Of a DNA stretch of 64,000 bases, positions 26,851 to 34,712 are shown piece by piece (within the stretch, counting starts at the first letter, position 1; every line of letters begins with the position of its first letter). A program made the position numbers and the translations under genes. The stretch comes from JAOUEA01 sp963734685 (GTDB taxonomy: Bacteria; Actinomycetota; UBA4738; HRBIN12). Location of the stretch: the NCBI GenBank assembly GCA_963734685.1, contig CAVTIC010000007.1:1116001-1180000 (forward strand). The letters are read 5' to 3'. Below the pieces are notes generated by a model. That model saw only the letters and a list, made by a program, of their open reading frames with translations, made no database searches and was not told where the DNA came from.

Positions 26851-27258
26851 ATGCAGAGGAACATCGTGGCATTGACGGTGCTGGTCGGGCTCGCCGTCGG
26901 CCTGTTCGCGTTCAACGCGGGCGCCGACACGGGAGAGCGAGGAGCGTCCCTCGAGCAGCGGGTGAACGTCCTCGAGGCGAGTGCAGACCGTCAGCGCCGT
27001 GCGATCGCGAGCCTCCGCGACGAGAACCAACGGCAGGAGAAGCTGATCACGAAGCTGCTCAGGTTCCGCACCGACGCGAACCGGCGGCTCGACCGCCTCG
27101 ACCGGCACACGGCGAGGCTGGACAACCAAGGCGTCTACGGCGGTCCGATCGACAACGGTCAGGTGCAGTTGGGCGGCAACCCCGCCGACTGCAGCGGCGA
27201 GATCGCGGAGTGGAACGCGGCGGGGACGTCGCTCGGGTGCGTGCCACCCACGCCATGA
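26851..27258 (+). CDS. Secreted or anchored coiled-coil protein, unknown
   Basis: 135 residues with a strong ribosome site (GAGGAGAGGAGAGG). N-terminal hydrophobic segment VALTVLVGLAVGLFAFNAGA acts as a signal or anchor. Residues ~33-95 form a coiled coil (LEQRVNVLEASADRQRRAI, LLRFRTDANRRLDRLDRH), and the tail has two cysteines (ADCSGEIAEWNAAGTSLGC) that could pair. No family recognised. A strong hairpin follows. Confidence 0.7.
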   Translation: MQRNIVALTVLVGLAVGLFAFNAGADTGERGASLEQRVNVLEASADRQRRAIASLRDENQRQEKLITKLLRFRTDANRRLDRLDRHTARLDNQGVYGGPIDNGQVQLGGNPADCSGEIAEWNAAGTSLGCVPPTP

Positions 27259-27293
27259 GCAACGGCGGCTGCAGCCGACCTCGGACGCGAGGC

Positions 27294-27332
27294 GGGGGCG
27301 GAGGGTCGGCTCGATCGCGACCCTCCGCCCCC
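27294..27332 (+). terminator. Strong hairpin terminator
   Basis: A perfect 15-bp stem, GGGGGCGGAGGGTCG (27294-27308) with CGACCCTCCGCCCCC (27318-27332), and a 9-nt loop. It lies 35 bp after the coiled-coil gene and before the convergent pseudogene pair. No U-tract. Confidence 0.7.
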
Positions 27333-27360
27333 GGGCGGCCTTCCCTCGCAGAACTCGGAC

Positions 27361-27917
27361 TCAGCCCTGGTTGAGTGCGATCGTTCGGGTCCATGGGTGA
27401 TCCGGTCTCCAGCAGCGACTTGAGGTCGCTGAGCACCCACGCCCAGCCGCCACCGGCCCCGGTCGTCCTCCGTCTGGCCGCGACCAGGATCGCGGCCAGC
27501 TTGGGCGCGCCCTCGAGGTCGTGGATCACGGTGAGCCTGGAGATCGCCGCCCTTGCCCTCGGCGATCTCGTAGGTGAGCCGGGTGAAGCCCTCGTCGGCC
27601 AGTGTCGGGATCCATCAGCATCCGCCAGGTCTGGACCAGCCGCTGCGGCGGATCGGCCTCGATCACCTCGCCGTCGACGACGACGTCGGGGGTCGGGAAC
27701 CCCATCTCCGCACCGGCCTTCTTCATCGCGTCGCTCGCGAGCGCACGGTACGCACCGCCGGGACGCAGGTCGTAGTCCGACCTGTCCGCCGTAGCCGTAC
27801 CGCTCGCGTCCACTCGGGCTTCGTGATCGCGTCCCAGATCGCCTGGGGCGTCGCCTTGATGTAGACGCGGTAGACCTGGGTGGTCACCGCGTCGCTGCTC
27901 GTCGTGCTCGTCGTCAT
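27361..27917 (-). pseudogene. SRPBCC/AHSA1-like protein gene with several single-base insertions
   Basis: Start ATG at 27917 (MTTSTTSSDAVTTQVYRVYIKATPQAIWDAITKPEWT). Homology then hops frames. Removing one base at each of ~27806, ~27778, ~27606 and ~27545 restores a continuous AHSA1-type protein: ERYGYGG, then DYDLRPGGAYRALAS, PDVVVDGEVIEADPPQRLV, MDPTLADEGFTRLTYEIAEG, and finally IHDLEGAPKLA ... WVLSDLKSLLETG. Such genes typically sit behind an ArsR repressor, as here, and act in lipid or toxin binding. As written, no full-length product can be made. Confidence 0.75.
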
Positions 27918-28239
27918 GCCGTCTCCTCCTTCCAGCTCGTGCTTCAGGTCGGCGAGCGCCGACACCTGGCGCTCCGTGTACTTGTCGATCCACCGGTCGT
28001 GGATCAGCCGGATCGGCACCGGGTTGAGGAAGTGCAGCTTCTCCCGGCCCTGCCGGCGTGTGACCACGAGGCCCGCGTCCTCGAGCACCCGCAGGTGCTT
28101 CATGACGCCGAAGCGCGTCATCTCCAGCTCGGACTCGAGCTCGCGTGAGCGTGCGGCCGTCGCGCTCGAAGAGCCGGTCGAGCAGGAAGCGACGCGTCGG
28201 GTCGGCGAGCGCCTTGAACACACGGTCGTCGTCGGTCAC
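27914..28239 (-). pseudogene. ArsR-family transcriptional regulator, frameshifted
   Basis: GTG at 28239 gives TDDDRVFKALADPTRRFLLDRLFERDGRTLT. One extra base at ~28143 breaks the frame; without it the text continues ELESELEMTRFGVMKHLRVLEDAGLVVTRR, the winged helix. Near the 3' end a second extra base (~27930) removes the natural end ELEEETA-stop, which would overlap the next ATG by 4 nt (ATGA), and instead fuses the frame to the SRPBCC gene. Originally a normal ArsR-AHSA1 operon with translational coupling. Confidence 0.75.
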
Positions 28240-28358
28240 GGCCCGAGGATAGGTGACTAAACGGTCACATGTCAACACCGGCGATCGCAACACGGCAGAT
28301 GCGACCAGCGTGCTCGGTGAGGGCGACGGCTTGCCGCCACGCCCAGAGGGGGCAGTCT

Positions 28359-28865
28359 CTACAGGCGCTTCCAGAAGCCGACCGAGGTTCGTCCGTAGCC
28401 CATGCGTCGCTCATAGAAGGGCAGCGCGCTATCGCTGTCCGAGCTCGCGACGACGACCGCCTCGGTCGCACCTCGGTCGATACCCCACGCTTCGACCGCG
28501 CGCATGAGCGAGGTCGCGACGCCCCGCCTGCGCCACTGACCGGCAACCATGACTGAGTCGACCTTCAGAACCGTCTCCCCCGCGTCGGTCATGAGCTGAC
28601 GCTCGGCGTCATCGGCCGGATGCCAGATCTGGCCTTGCGCGAATCCCACGAGACCCCCGTCGCTCTCGGCGACGAGCCAGAGGGCGTCCGGATCACGTTC
28701 CCGATCGATCCGGGCCTCCATCCACTGCTCGAGCCCTTCCGCTGCTGGTTCGCGGAACCGGACGGGGTCGATGTCGGCGTAGTCGCGACCGAACTCGCGC
28801 CACAGGGCGGCGACGTCGCCAGCGTCCTCAGCTCGCACTTCCCGGATCACGTACGGATCGCTCAC
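28359..28865 (-). CDS. GNAT acetyltransferase
   Basis: 168 residues, GTG start. GNAT fold with acetyl-CoA loop motif A in DSVMVAGQWRRRGVATSLMRAVEAWG (Q/RxxGxA type), an N-terminal strand-helix (YVIREVRAEDAGDVAALW), and the C-terminal LPFYERRMGYGRTSVGF. Acceptor unknown. Confidence 0.88.
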   Translation of the reverse strand: MSDPYVIREVRAEDAGDVAALWREFGRDYADIDPVRFREPAAEGLEQWMEARIDRERDPDALWLVAESDGGLVGFAQGQIWHPADDAERQLMTDAGETVLKVDSVMVAGQWRRRGVATSLMRAVEAWGIDRGATEAVVVASSDSDSALPFYERRMGYGRTSVGFWKRL

Positions 28866-28946
28866 GGAGCGTGACCCTACAGGCCTCGTGGGTCGGCCGG
28901 AGATCTCGGTTCACGATCCATGGCGCGGGCTAGGATGCGCCGATGA

Positions 28947-29339
28947 ATGCGACCACCGAGTGTCGGCATCCGGATCCAGTGCGTGACGGTCGACGCCCAC
29001 GACCCCGGCGGACTCGCCCGCTTCTGGTCGCACGCGCTCGGGTGGCGCGTGACCGACGAGGACGACGAGGGATCGGTGATCGAGCCGCCCGAGGGGAGCC
29101 CGGCGAACGACGTGGCGCCCGACATCCTGTTCATCAAGGTCCCCGAGGGCAAGACGGTCAAGAACCGCCTGCACTTCGACCTGCGCCCCGATGACCAGCC
29201 CGCGCAGGTGGATCGACTCCTCGCCCTCGGTGCCACCCGTGCCGACGTCGGCCAGACCGGGGAGGAGCGATGGGTCGTGCTCGCCGACCCCGAGGGCAAC
29301 GAGTTCTGCGTGTTGGCTCCTCTCGCGAACCAGACGTGA
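28947..29339 (+). CDS. VOC/glyoxalase-like domain protein
   Basis: 130 residues. beta-alpha-beta-beta-beta modules: IQCVTVDAHDPGGLARFWSHALGWRV, RLHFDLRPDD and ERWVVLADPEGNEFCVLAP, with metal-ligand-like His in VDAHDP and HFDL and Glu in EGNEFCV. Belongs to the small Glyoxalase_6-like group; substrate unknown. The start is uncertain. An ATG at 28943 in another frame (MNATTE) would join VGIRIQCV if one base were removed, so a one-base insertion may hide the real N-terminus. Confidence 0.8.
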   Translation: MRPPSVGIRIQCVTVDAHDPGGLARFWSHALGWRVTDEDDEGSVIEPPEGSPANDVAPDILFIKVPEGKTVKNRLHFDLRPDDQPAQVDRLLALGATRADVGQTGEERWVVLADPEGNEFCVLAPLANQT

Positions 29340-29405
29340 ACGGACGAGCGATCGTCGTGAGGCGGCTCCGGCGGGGTGATCGATCAGGAAGTGGGTGCTC
29401 GGGAC

Positions 29406-30659
29406 CTACAGACTCGCGGCGCGGTCGAACAGCAGGTTCATGATCTGCTGCAGGGGCCAGCGCCCCTCGACCCGTCGCCAGTTCCCGTTCGCCAACGCGA
29501 CCACGCCGATATCCTCGGCCGGATCGAAGAACGCTACCGTCGCGACTCCTTGGTCACCGCCGTTGTGGCCGATCACCAGACGCCGGCTCGTACGGGTCCG
29601 GTACCAGATCAGGCCCTGTCCGAACGTCACGTCGGGGATCTGTGAGTGCAGGATCTCCCGAACCGTTCCACGCTCCAACAGTGCGGTGCCCTGCCACCGT
29701 CCGCGGTTCATCATCATGCCGAGGTGGCGCGCGAGCTGGGGTGCAGTGGTGCGCAGGGCGCCGTCGGGATAGTCGGGATAGCCGTACTGTCCGAAGCCCA
29801 CGTACCGGCCCCTCCGCTCCGACCATCGATACGGCATCGCGACGTCCTCACCGGGCACATCGGCGAGGTGCCAGCCGGCCCGCGTCATGCCCAAGGGCCC
29901 GAAGATGCGAGCGTCGCACCATGCGTCGAAGCCGGCACCGCTCGCGACCTCGACCAGGAACGCCGCGAGCGACGCGCCGATGTTCGAGTAGCGATAGACC
30001 GCGCCCGGCTTCGCGTCGAAGAAGTTGCTCATCCGGTAGTCCTCTCCGCCGGGCACGAGGTATCCCTGCAGGAACTCGCCGAGTCCGATCGGAGAATCGC
30101 CTTCGGCGTAGAGGTCGTCCCAGACCGACCACCGGTCCCTGATGCTCGAGGTGTGGGTGAGGAGCTGACGGACCGTGATCGCCCGCCTCGGGTGCCGAGG
30201 TGTGCGCACCGGGAACGGCAGGATGTCGTTCACGTCGTCGTCGGGTCCGAAGAGCCCGTCCTCAACTGCCTGCATCAGGGCGGTGGCGATGAACGTCTTC
30301 GAGATCGACGCGAGCATGAACAGCGTGTCGCGTCTCACCGGATCGCCCCGCCACAGGTTGGCGTAGCCATACCCCTTCGACCACCGCAGTTCGTGGCCAC
30401 GGATCACGGCAACCGACAGCCCGGGGATCCTGCCTGCCACCATCAACTCGGTGATCTGCCGGTCGAGGGTGCCGGTCGGCGCTGGGAGGATCGTGGTGGG
30501 TCGTGGCCCTGCGGTCGCGACGCCGGCGATCGGTCGGAGCGCCACCACGCCGGCGGCGGCGAGACCTGCCGCCAACGTCCGACGGCGCGTCCAGATCAGG
30601 GGCTCGAGCGGCAGTTCATCCGGTGCGTCCAGATCCCGTCGGTCCGGCATGGCACGCAT
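29406..30659 (-). CDS. Serine hydrolase, class C beta-lactamase/DD-peptidase family
   Basis: 417 residues. A twin-arginine-like leader (WTRRRTLAAGLAAAGVVAL) suggests export by Tat. Catalytic SxxK is SISK (S118, K121), the YxN motif is in YRYSNIGASL (~230), and the third-motif equivalent is HNGG (~375). Similar proteins include esterases, D-aminopeptidases and penicillin-binding-like hydrolases; sequence alone does not show resistance activity. Start chosen at the ATG 30659 (30650 is equally possible); the frame is open further upstream without homology. Confidence 0.87.
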   Translation of the reverse strand: MRAMPDRRDLDAPDELPLEPLIWTRRRTLAAGLAAAGVVALRPIAGVATAGPRPTTILPAPTGTLDRQITELMVAGRIPGLSVAVIRGHELRWSKGYGYANLWRGDPVRRDTLFMLASISKTFIATALMQAVEDGLFGPDDDVNDILPFPVRTPRHPRRAITVRQLLTHTSSIRDRWSVWDDLYAEGDSPIGLGEFLQGYLVPGGEDYRMSNFFDAKPGAVYRYSNIGASLAAFLVEVASGAGFDAWCDARIFGPLGMTRAGWHLADVPGEDVAMPYRWSERRGRYVGFGQYGYPDYPDGALRTTAPQLARHLGMMMNRGRWQGTALLERGTVREILHSQIPDVTFGQGLIWYRTRTSRRLVIGHNGGDQGVATVAFFDPAEDIGVVALANGNWRRVEGRWPLQQIMNLLFDRAASL

Positions 30660-30776
30660 GTTCGCACGCCGATCCGTCCCGGATCGATGCGCCTCCACTG
30701 CAGGTCGCCGCCGACGTCGTCTTCCTCGATCCGGTACGAACGGCTGTCGATACGCCGGCATCCGGGCGGCCATAGG

Positions 30777-30941
30777 ATGTCCGACATGCACAGCTACCTG
30801 CTGACGTACGCGTCCGGTGAGACGACCGAGCTCGAGGCAGACTTCTACGAGCGAGACGGCGAGGATTGGGTCTTCACCGCGGCGCGGTCCGAGGTCCTTC
30901 GCGTCCCGATCGAGCAGCTGATCTCGATCTCTCGGGCGTAG
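30777..30941 (+). CDS. Small hypothetical protein
   Basis: 54 residues (MSDMHSYLLTYASGETTELEA...). Beta-rich and acidic, ending VLRVPIEQLISISRA. AGGATG-type weak ribosome site. No family recognised; the amino-acid pattern (alternating hydrophobics, no arginine excess) looks coding, not shadow. Divergent from the serine hydrolase gene. Confidence 0.5.
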   Translation: MSDMHSYLLTYASGETTELEADFYERDGEDWVFTAARSEVLRVPIEQLISISRA

Positions 30942-31101
30942 AACCTGCAACGAGGGGCGGGCGCGGCTGCTGAGGCACACCCCCACGTTGGCTCTCCAGC
31001 TGCTCACGGACGATCCCCGCTAGAGGGTCATCCGGCCTCACGTTCGGGGTCCATCTTCCCAGCCGGCCCCCGGCTGCCGGTGCGAGTGTGGGTCGGGAGG
31101 T

Positions 31102-32571
31102 GTGGTGCCGGTGCACACGAGGAGAGCGCCGTTGGATCGACTGAGCCCCCAGGACCTGAGCAACCTGCGGGTCGAGGCTCGGGGTCACGCGATGCACGTC
31201 GCCGCCCTCGCCGTCCTCGACGGAGCGCCCTTATGCGACCCTCACGGTGAGCTCCGGCTGGGTGTCGTGCGAGCCGAGATCGAACGACGCCTCCATCTGG
31301 CACCGCGGCTGCGTCAGGTGCTCCACCGACCGCCCCTCGGGTTGGGGCGACCGTTCTGGGTGGATGATCTCGGCTTCGATATCGCCGAGCACGTCCGGAC
31401 GTGCTCCGTCCCCCCACCCGGCGATGAAGAGGCATTGCTGGAGACGTGTGTCGGACTCAACGAGGCGCCGCTCGACCGGTCGCGGCCGCCGTGGGAGGCG
31501 TGGTTCCTCACGGGGCTTTCCGGGGGCGAGGTGGGGATGCTCATCCGCCTGCACCATGTCGTCGCCGACGGCATCGCGTCGGTGGCTCTCCTGGGAACGC
31601 TATTCGACGCCGTCGCGGAGGCACCTGTCCCGATCGTGCAACCCTGGATCCCCCGTCCCCCGCCTGACCCGTGGGACCTCATCGTCGACACCTCGACTCG
31701 CTCGGGCGCGGCCCTCGTCAGGCTGGGCTCCGGACTCGCTCACCCATCCCGGGGGCTCAGACGACTCGGGGCCGCCGCGCTCGCCTTGAAGCAGGTCTTC
31801 GGCGAGGGACTGGCCTCCCGCTCGTCCCTGAACGTTCCGGCCGGCAAGCGTCGCCGCCTGCTGCTCGCCCGTGCAGATCTCGAACGGACGAGAGCGGTCG
31901 CCCACGCCCACGGGGCGAAGATCAACGACGTCGTGCTGGCGGCGATCGCCGGCGGCGTGCGGGAGCTGCTCCGCAGCCGGGGAGAGCTGGCGCCCGGCCT
32001 CGACCTCCGTGCATCGGTCCCGGTGTCATTCCGAAGGTCCGGAGACCGAGCGTCTCAGGGCAACCTCACCACCGTGATGATCGTCCCCCTTCCGGTGGGC
32101 GAAGCCGACCCCGTTCGACGCCTGGAGGAGATCGCCCGGGAGACGGCTCGGCGGAAGCGGCAGCCACACGTGCTGGGGCCACTCCCCGGCGCTCTCCTCG
32201 TCCAGCGGGCGTTCATCTCCCTGATGAGACGGCAGCGGATGGTCAACGTGTTCACGAGCAACGTTCCCGGTCCCCCAAAGCCGATGTTCTTCGCCGGCGC
32301 CAGGGTCTTGGAGGTGTTCCAGATCGGAGTCATCCAGGGGAACGTCACCCTCAGCGTCGGGGTGTTCTCCTACGCGGGGCAGCTGAACTTCGACATCGTG
32401 GCCGACACCGACGCCCTCCCCGACCTGGCTGCGTTCTCCGAGGGACTGACGGCGGAGCTGGAGCGATGGGACCTCGCACCCGGTCGGCGGGACGAGGATC
32501 TCCGGTCGGTCGACATCGAGGGACGCCATGCGAAGAGCGAGCCACCACGGCGGGTGTCTCGCCGGGGCTGA
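31102..32571 (+). CDS. Wax ester synthase/diacylglycerol acyltransferase (WS/DGAT)
   Basis: 489 residues, GTG start. Condensing-type acyltransferase with the HHxxxDG catalytic motif at 151-157 (HHVVADG). Family segments: PLDRSRPPWEAWFLTGL before it, KINDVVLAAIAGGVRELL and the C-terminal NVFTSNVPGPPKP ... GVIQGNVTLSVGVFSYAGQLNF. Makes storage triacylglycerol or wax esters from acyl-CoA at the membrane. Typical of lipid-storing actinobacteria, often in multiple copies. Confidence 0.93.
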   Translation: MVPVHTRRAPLDRLSPQDLSNLRVEARGHAMHVAALAVLDGAPLCDPHGELRLGVVRAEIERRLHLAPRLRQVLHRPPLGLGRPFWVDDLGFDIAEHVRTCSVPPPGDEEALLETCVGLNEAPLDRSRPPWEAWFLTGLSGGEVGMLIRLHHVVADGIASVALLGTLFDAVAEAPVPIVQPWIPRPPPDPWDLIVDTSTRSGAALVRLGSGLAHPSRGLRRLGAAALALKQVFGEGLASRSSLNVPAGKRRRLLLARADLERTRAVAHAHGAKINDVVLAAIAGGVRELLRSRGELAPGLDLRASVPVSFRRSGDRASQGNLTTVMIVPLPVGEADPVRRLEEIARETARRKRQPHVLGPLPGALLVQRAFISLMRRQRMVNVFTSNVPGPPKPMFFAGARVLEVFQIGVIQGNVTLSVGVFSYAGQLNFDIVADTDALPDLAAFSEGLTAELERWDLAPGRRDEDLRSVDIEGRHAKSEPPRRVSRRG

Positions 32572-32668
32572 CGGCGAGCGTCCCCGGGATGTGCTCGAAG
32601 GTAGTCGCGAACGACGTTCGAAGCTGTCTCGGACTGGTGGCGCTTGACCCAACGATGCACGGCCCTTA

Positions 32669-33823
32669 TCAGCCGGTGTCGACGAACCCGTCGTGATCCC
32701 CATGCATCACTCCGCGCTCGGGCCCACCGCGATAGCGGGAGCCGTCGGCCCTGAACCAGCGGATCCTTCCTTCGGCCGTCCGCTCGATCGTCCAGCCGTG
32801 CTCATGGACGAGCCGATGGTGGAACCCGCAGATGAGCACCAGGTTCTCGAGGTCGGTGGTGCCTCCGCGCGACCACCACACGATGTGGTGGGCGTTGGCG
32901 AACGCCGTGGAACCGCACCCGGGGAAGCGGCAGCCTCGGTCGCGGTGGCGGAGCTGTCGCATCATCGAGGCCGACGGCTCTCGCCTCGCGCGCCCGAACG
33001 CAACAGCGTCGCCGGCGTCGGTCTCTGCGATGACCTGGACCCGAGCATCACACGCGAGACGCTGGAGTGCCTCGGGCGGCATCACCGCGCCGTGTTCGGT
33101 CTCCACGTTGCGCCGCCCCGCGAGCGCCTCGAGGGACGCGTGGACGACGACGGTCGCCCGGTCGGCGTCGGCGTCGCCGGCGATGCGCTGCGAGCACAAC
33201 GCCAGCAGGGCGTCGGCGCGTCGGGCCTCGATGTAGGCCCCATCGTGTTCGGCCGGCATGACGGGGATCTGATCGACGACCCGCTGGAGCGCCTTCGCGA
33301 CCACCGCTCCCTGGGCCGACGGCATGCGAGCTTCGAGGCCGAAACGGCGCCCCCCATCCTCGTACCAGTAACGCAGGGAACGGTTCCTCTCGAACTCCGC
33401 GGTCTCGTCGTGAGCCGCTCTCACCTCGAGATCAGCGCGTCGCCGGATCGTGGCGCACGTGGCCTCGCTCGCCCACGCGATGAGCTCGTCCTCGGTCTCG
33501 GGCGTGGCGATCCGGCACAGCTCGACCACCTTGTCGATGCCGAGCACGCCGGCCTCGAGCGCAGCCGCGGTACCCGGCAGGTCGTGCAGCGCCGTCGCCG
33601 CCTTGATCCAGCGGTCGGCCTTCCACCACGAGATGCCGTAGCGGATGGAGAGCCAGTGCGCCAAGTCTCGAGCGCCCGACTCGCGCCATGCACCCCGCCG
33701 ATCGACCTCAGCGATGACCCCGAGTAGGGCCACCTGCGCCGCTGCGATGTGACGGTTCAGGGCGTCTGCCACGCCGATCAGGCCGTCGTCGTCAAGATCG
33801 GCACTCGCATAGGACCCGAACAT
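32669..33823 (-). CDS. DUF222/HNH endonuclease-domain protein (13E12 type)
   Basis: 384 residues. The N-terminal DUF222 region (~15-290, IAEVDRRGAWRESGARDLAHWL, RADALLAL) is followed by an HNH nuclease fold with C-x4-C and His/Asn ligands: CRFPGCGSTAFANAHHIVWW, then GGTTDLENLVLICGFHHRLVH. This family is multicopy in many actinobacteria (M. tuberculosis 13E12 repeat). Role unknown, possibly a mobile or selfish element. It appears complete. Confidence 0.9.
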   Translation of the reverse strand: MFGSYASADLDDDGLIGVADALNRHIAAAQVALLGVIAEVDRRGAWRESGARDLAHWLSIRYGISWWKADRWIKAATALHDLPGTAAALEAGVLGIDKVVELCRIATPETEDELIAWASEATCATIRRRADLEVRAAHDETAEFERNRSLRYWYEDGGRRFGLEARMPSAQGAVVAKALQRVVDQIPVMPAEHDGAYIEARRADALLALCSQRIAGDADADRATVVVHASLEALAGRRNVETEHGAVMPPEALQRLACDARVQVIAETDAGDAVAFGRARREPSASMMRQLRHRDRGCRFPGCGSTAFANAHHIVWWSRGGTTDLENLVLICGFHHRLVHEHGWTIERTAEGRIRWFRADGSRYRGGPERGVMHGDHDGFVDTG

Positions 33824-34043
33824 GTGTTCGAGACTAGACGGACCTGCAGGCCTGAACAGTGACGAGCGTCACATCCGCCAGAAGAAGAGCGGGATCCGAA
33901 GGTGGCGAGGACCAGCATCTGCCCGGCAGTCATGCCTGCCAACGACTCACCCACCGAGCGTCCGGTGAGGTAGCCGGATCACTCGCGACGAGAGGGTCGG
34001 GATACGCTCTCCGACCACACCGAAGGACCGTCAGGAGGACAAC

Positions 34044-34148
34044 GTGTTCATCCGCTTCGTCGTGAGGCGGGAGAGCAAGCCCGGTCGAGTCCTGACGGGG
34101 CTCATCACCGAGGCCCGCCTCCTCGCCTGGGTGCCGATCCAGGTATGA
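34044..34148 (+). CDS. 34-residue ORF, probably a truncated remnant
   Basis: GTG start with a perfect AGGAGG 5 bp upstream; product MFIRFVVRRESKPGRV ... ending WVPIQV. Its stop overlaps the following GNAT start by 4 nt (ATGA). The opening MFIRFVVRR resembles the start of a small widespread protein that begins MFIRFV(I/V)RKxDEDSG; here only the first third seems to remain, joined to unrelated sequence. It may now serve as a leader that couples translation of the GNAT. Confidence 0.5.
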   Translation: MFIRFVVRRESKPGRVLTGLITEARLLAWVPIQV

Positions 34149-34684
34149 CCGCGACCGAGGCTTCCCGCGGGCTCGAGGTTCGCCGGGCGACGCAGGGCCA
34201 GCTGAACGTGCTCTGCGCCGCGTTCCCAGACCGCCCTCGGGTGCTTCACGAGGAGCGTCTCCTCCACCAGGACCATGGGCACGGCCCGTACCTGATCGCG
34301 TGGCTGAACGGTGAGCCGGTGGGTCATATCCAGCTGCAGCTCCCCGACGAGCGTGATCTCGATTCGATGCTGGAGGGCCGCGGGGCCGCATGGGGGGAGG
34401 ACCTGTGGGTGACGCCGGGGGCGCGTGGTCGCTGGATCGGTCCTGCCCTGATGCGGAGCATGGAGATGGAGGCGCGGCGTGCACGAGTCGAGCGGCTGGT
34501 CTTCTTCGTCGGCATCGGTCCTGACTACGCGGCGGCGCGGGCGATCTACACCTGGATGGGCTGGCGCGAACGGCGGTCGGAGCCGTTCATCGAGGCCGCC
34601 ACACTCCCGCGTGACGACGGCGGTAGCGACGCGTACATCGAGGTGCTGACGATGTGGGAGAAGGACCTGACCCGAGACCGCTGA
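34145..34684 (+). CDS. GNAT acetyltransferase
   Basis: 179 residues, ATG overlapping the preceding mini-ORF. GNAT pattern: LEVRRATQGQLNVLCAAF, YLIAWLNGEPVGHIQLQ, EDLWVTPGARGRWIGPALMRSMEMEAR (motif A, with RGRWIG in place of the usual RxxGxG/A) and IYTWMGWRERR. Acceptor unknown. An unrelated GNAT lies at 28359-28865. Confidence 0.85.
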   Translation: MTATEASRGLEVRRATQGQLNVLCAAFPDRPRVLHEERLLHQDHGHGPYLIAWLNGEPVGHIQLQLPDERDLDSMLEGRGAAWGEDLWVTPGARGRWIGPALMRSMEMEARRARVERLVFFVGIGPDYAAARAIYTWMGWRERRSEPFIEAATLPRDDGGSDAYIEVLTMWEKDLTRDR

Positions 34685-34712
34685 CGGCGGTCACGAGTCA
34701 GTCGACGCACAC

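Noticed and set aside
29406..30659. Calling the serine hydrolase an antibiotic-resistance beta-lactamase
   Set aside because: SxxK/YxN/HxG motifs are shared by esterases and peptidases; nothing in sequence or context shows antibiotic hydrolysis.
32669..33823. Calling the HNH protein a restriction or homing enzyme
   Set aside because: It has the DUF222 N-terminal region of the multicopy actinobacterial 13E12 type; no methyltransferase partner or intein/intron context.
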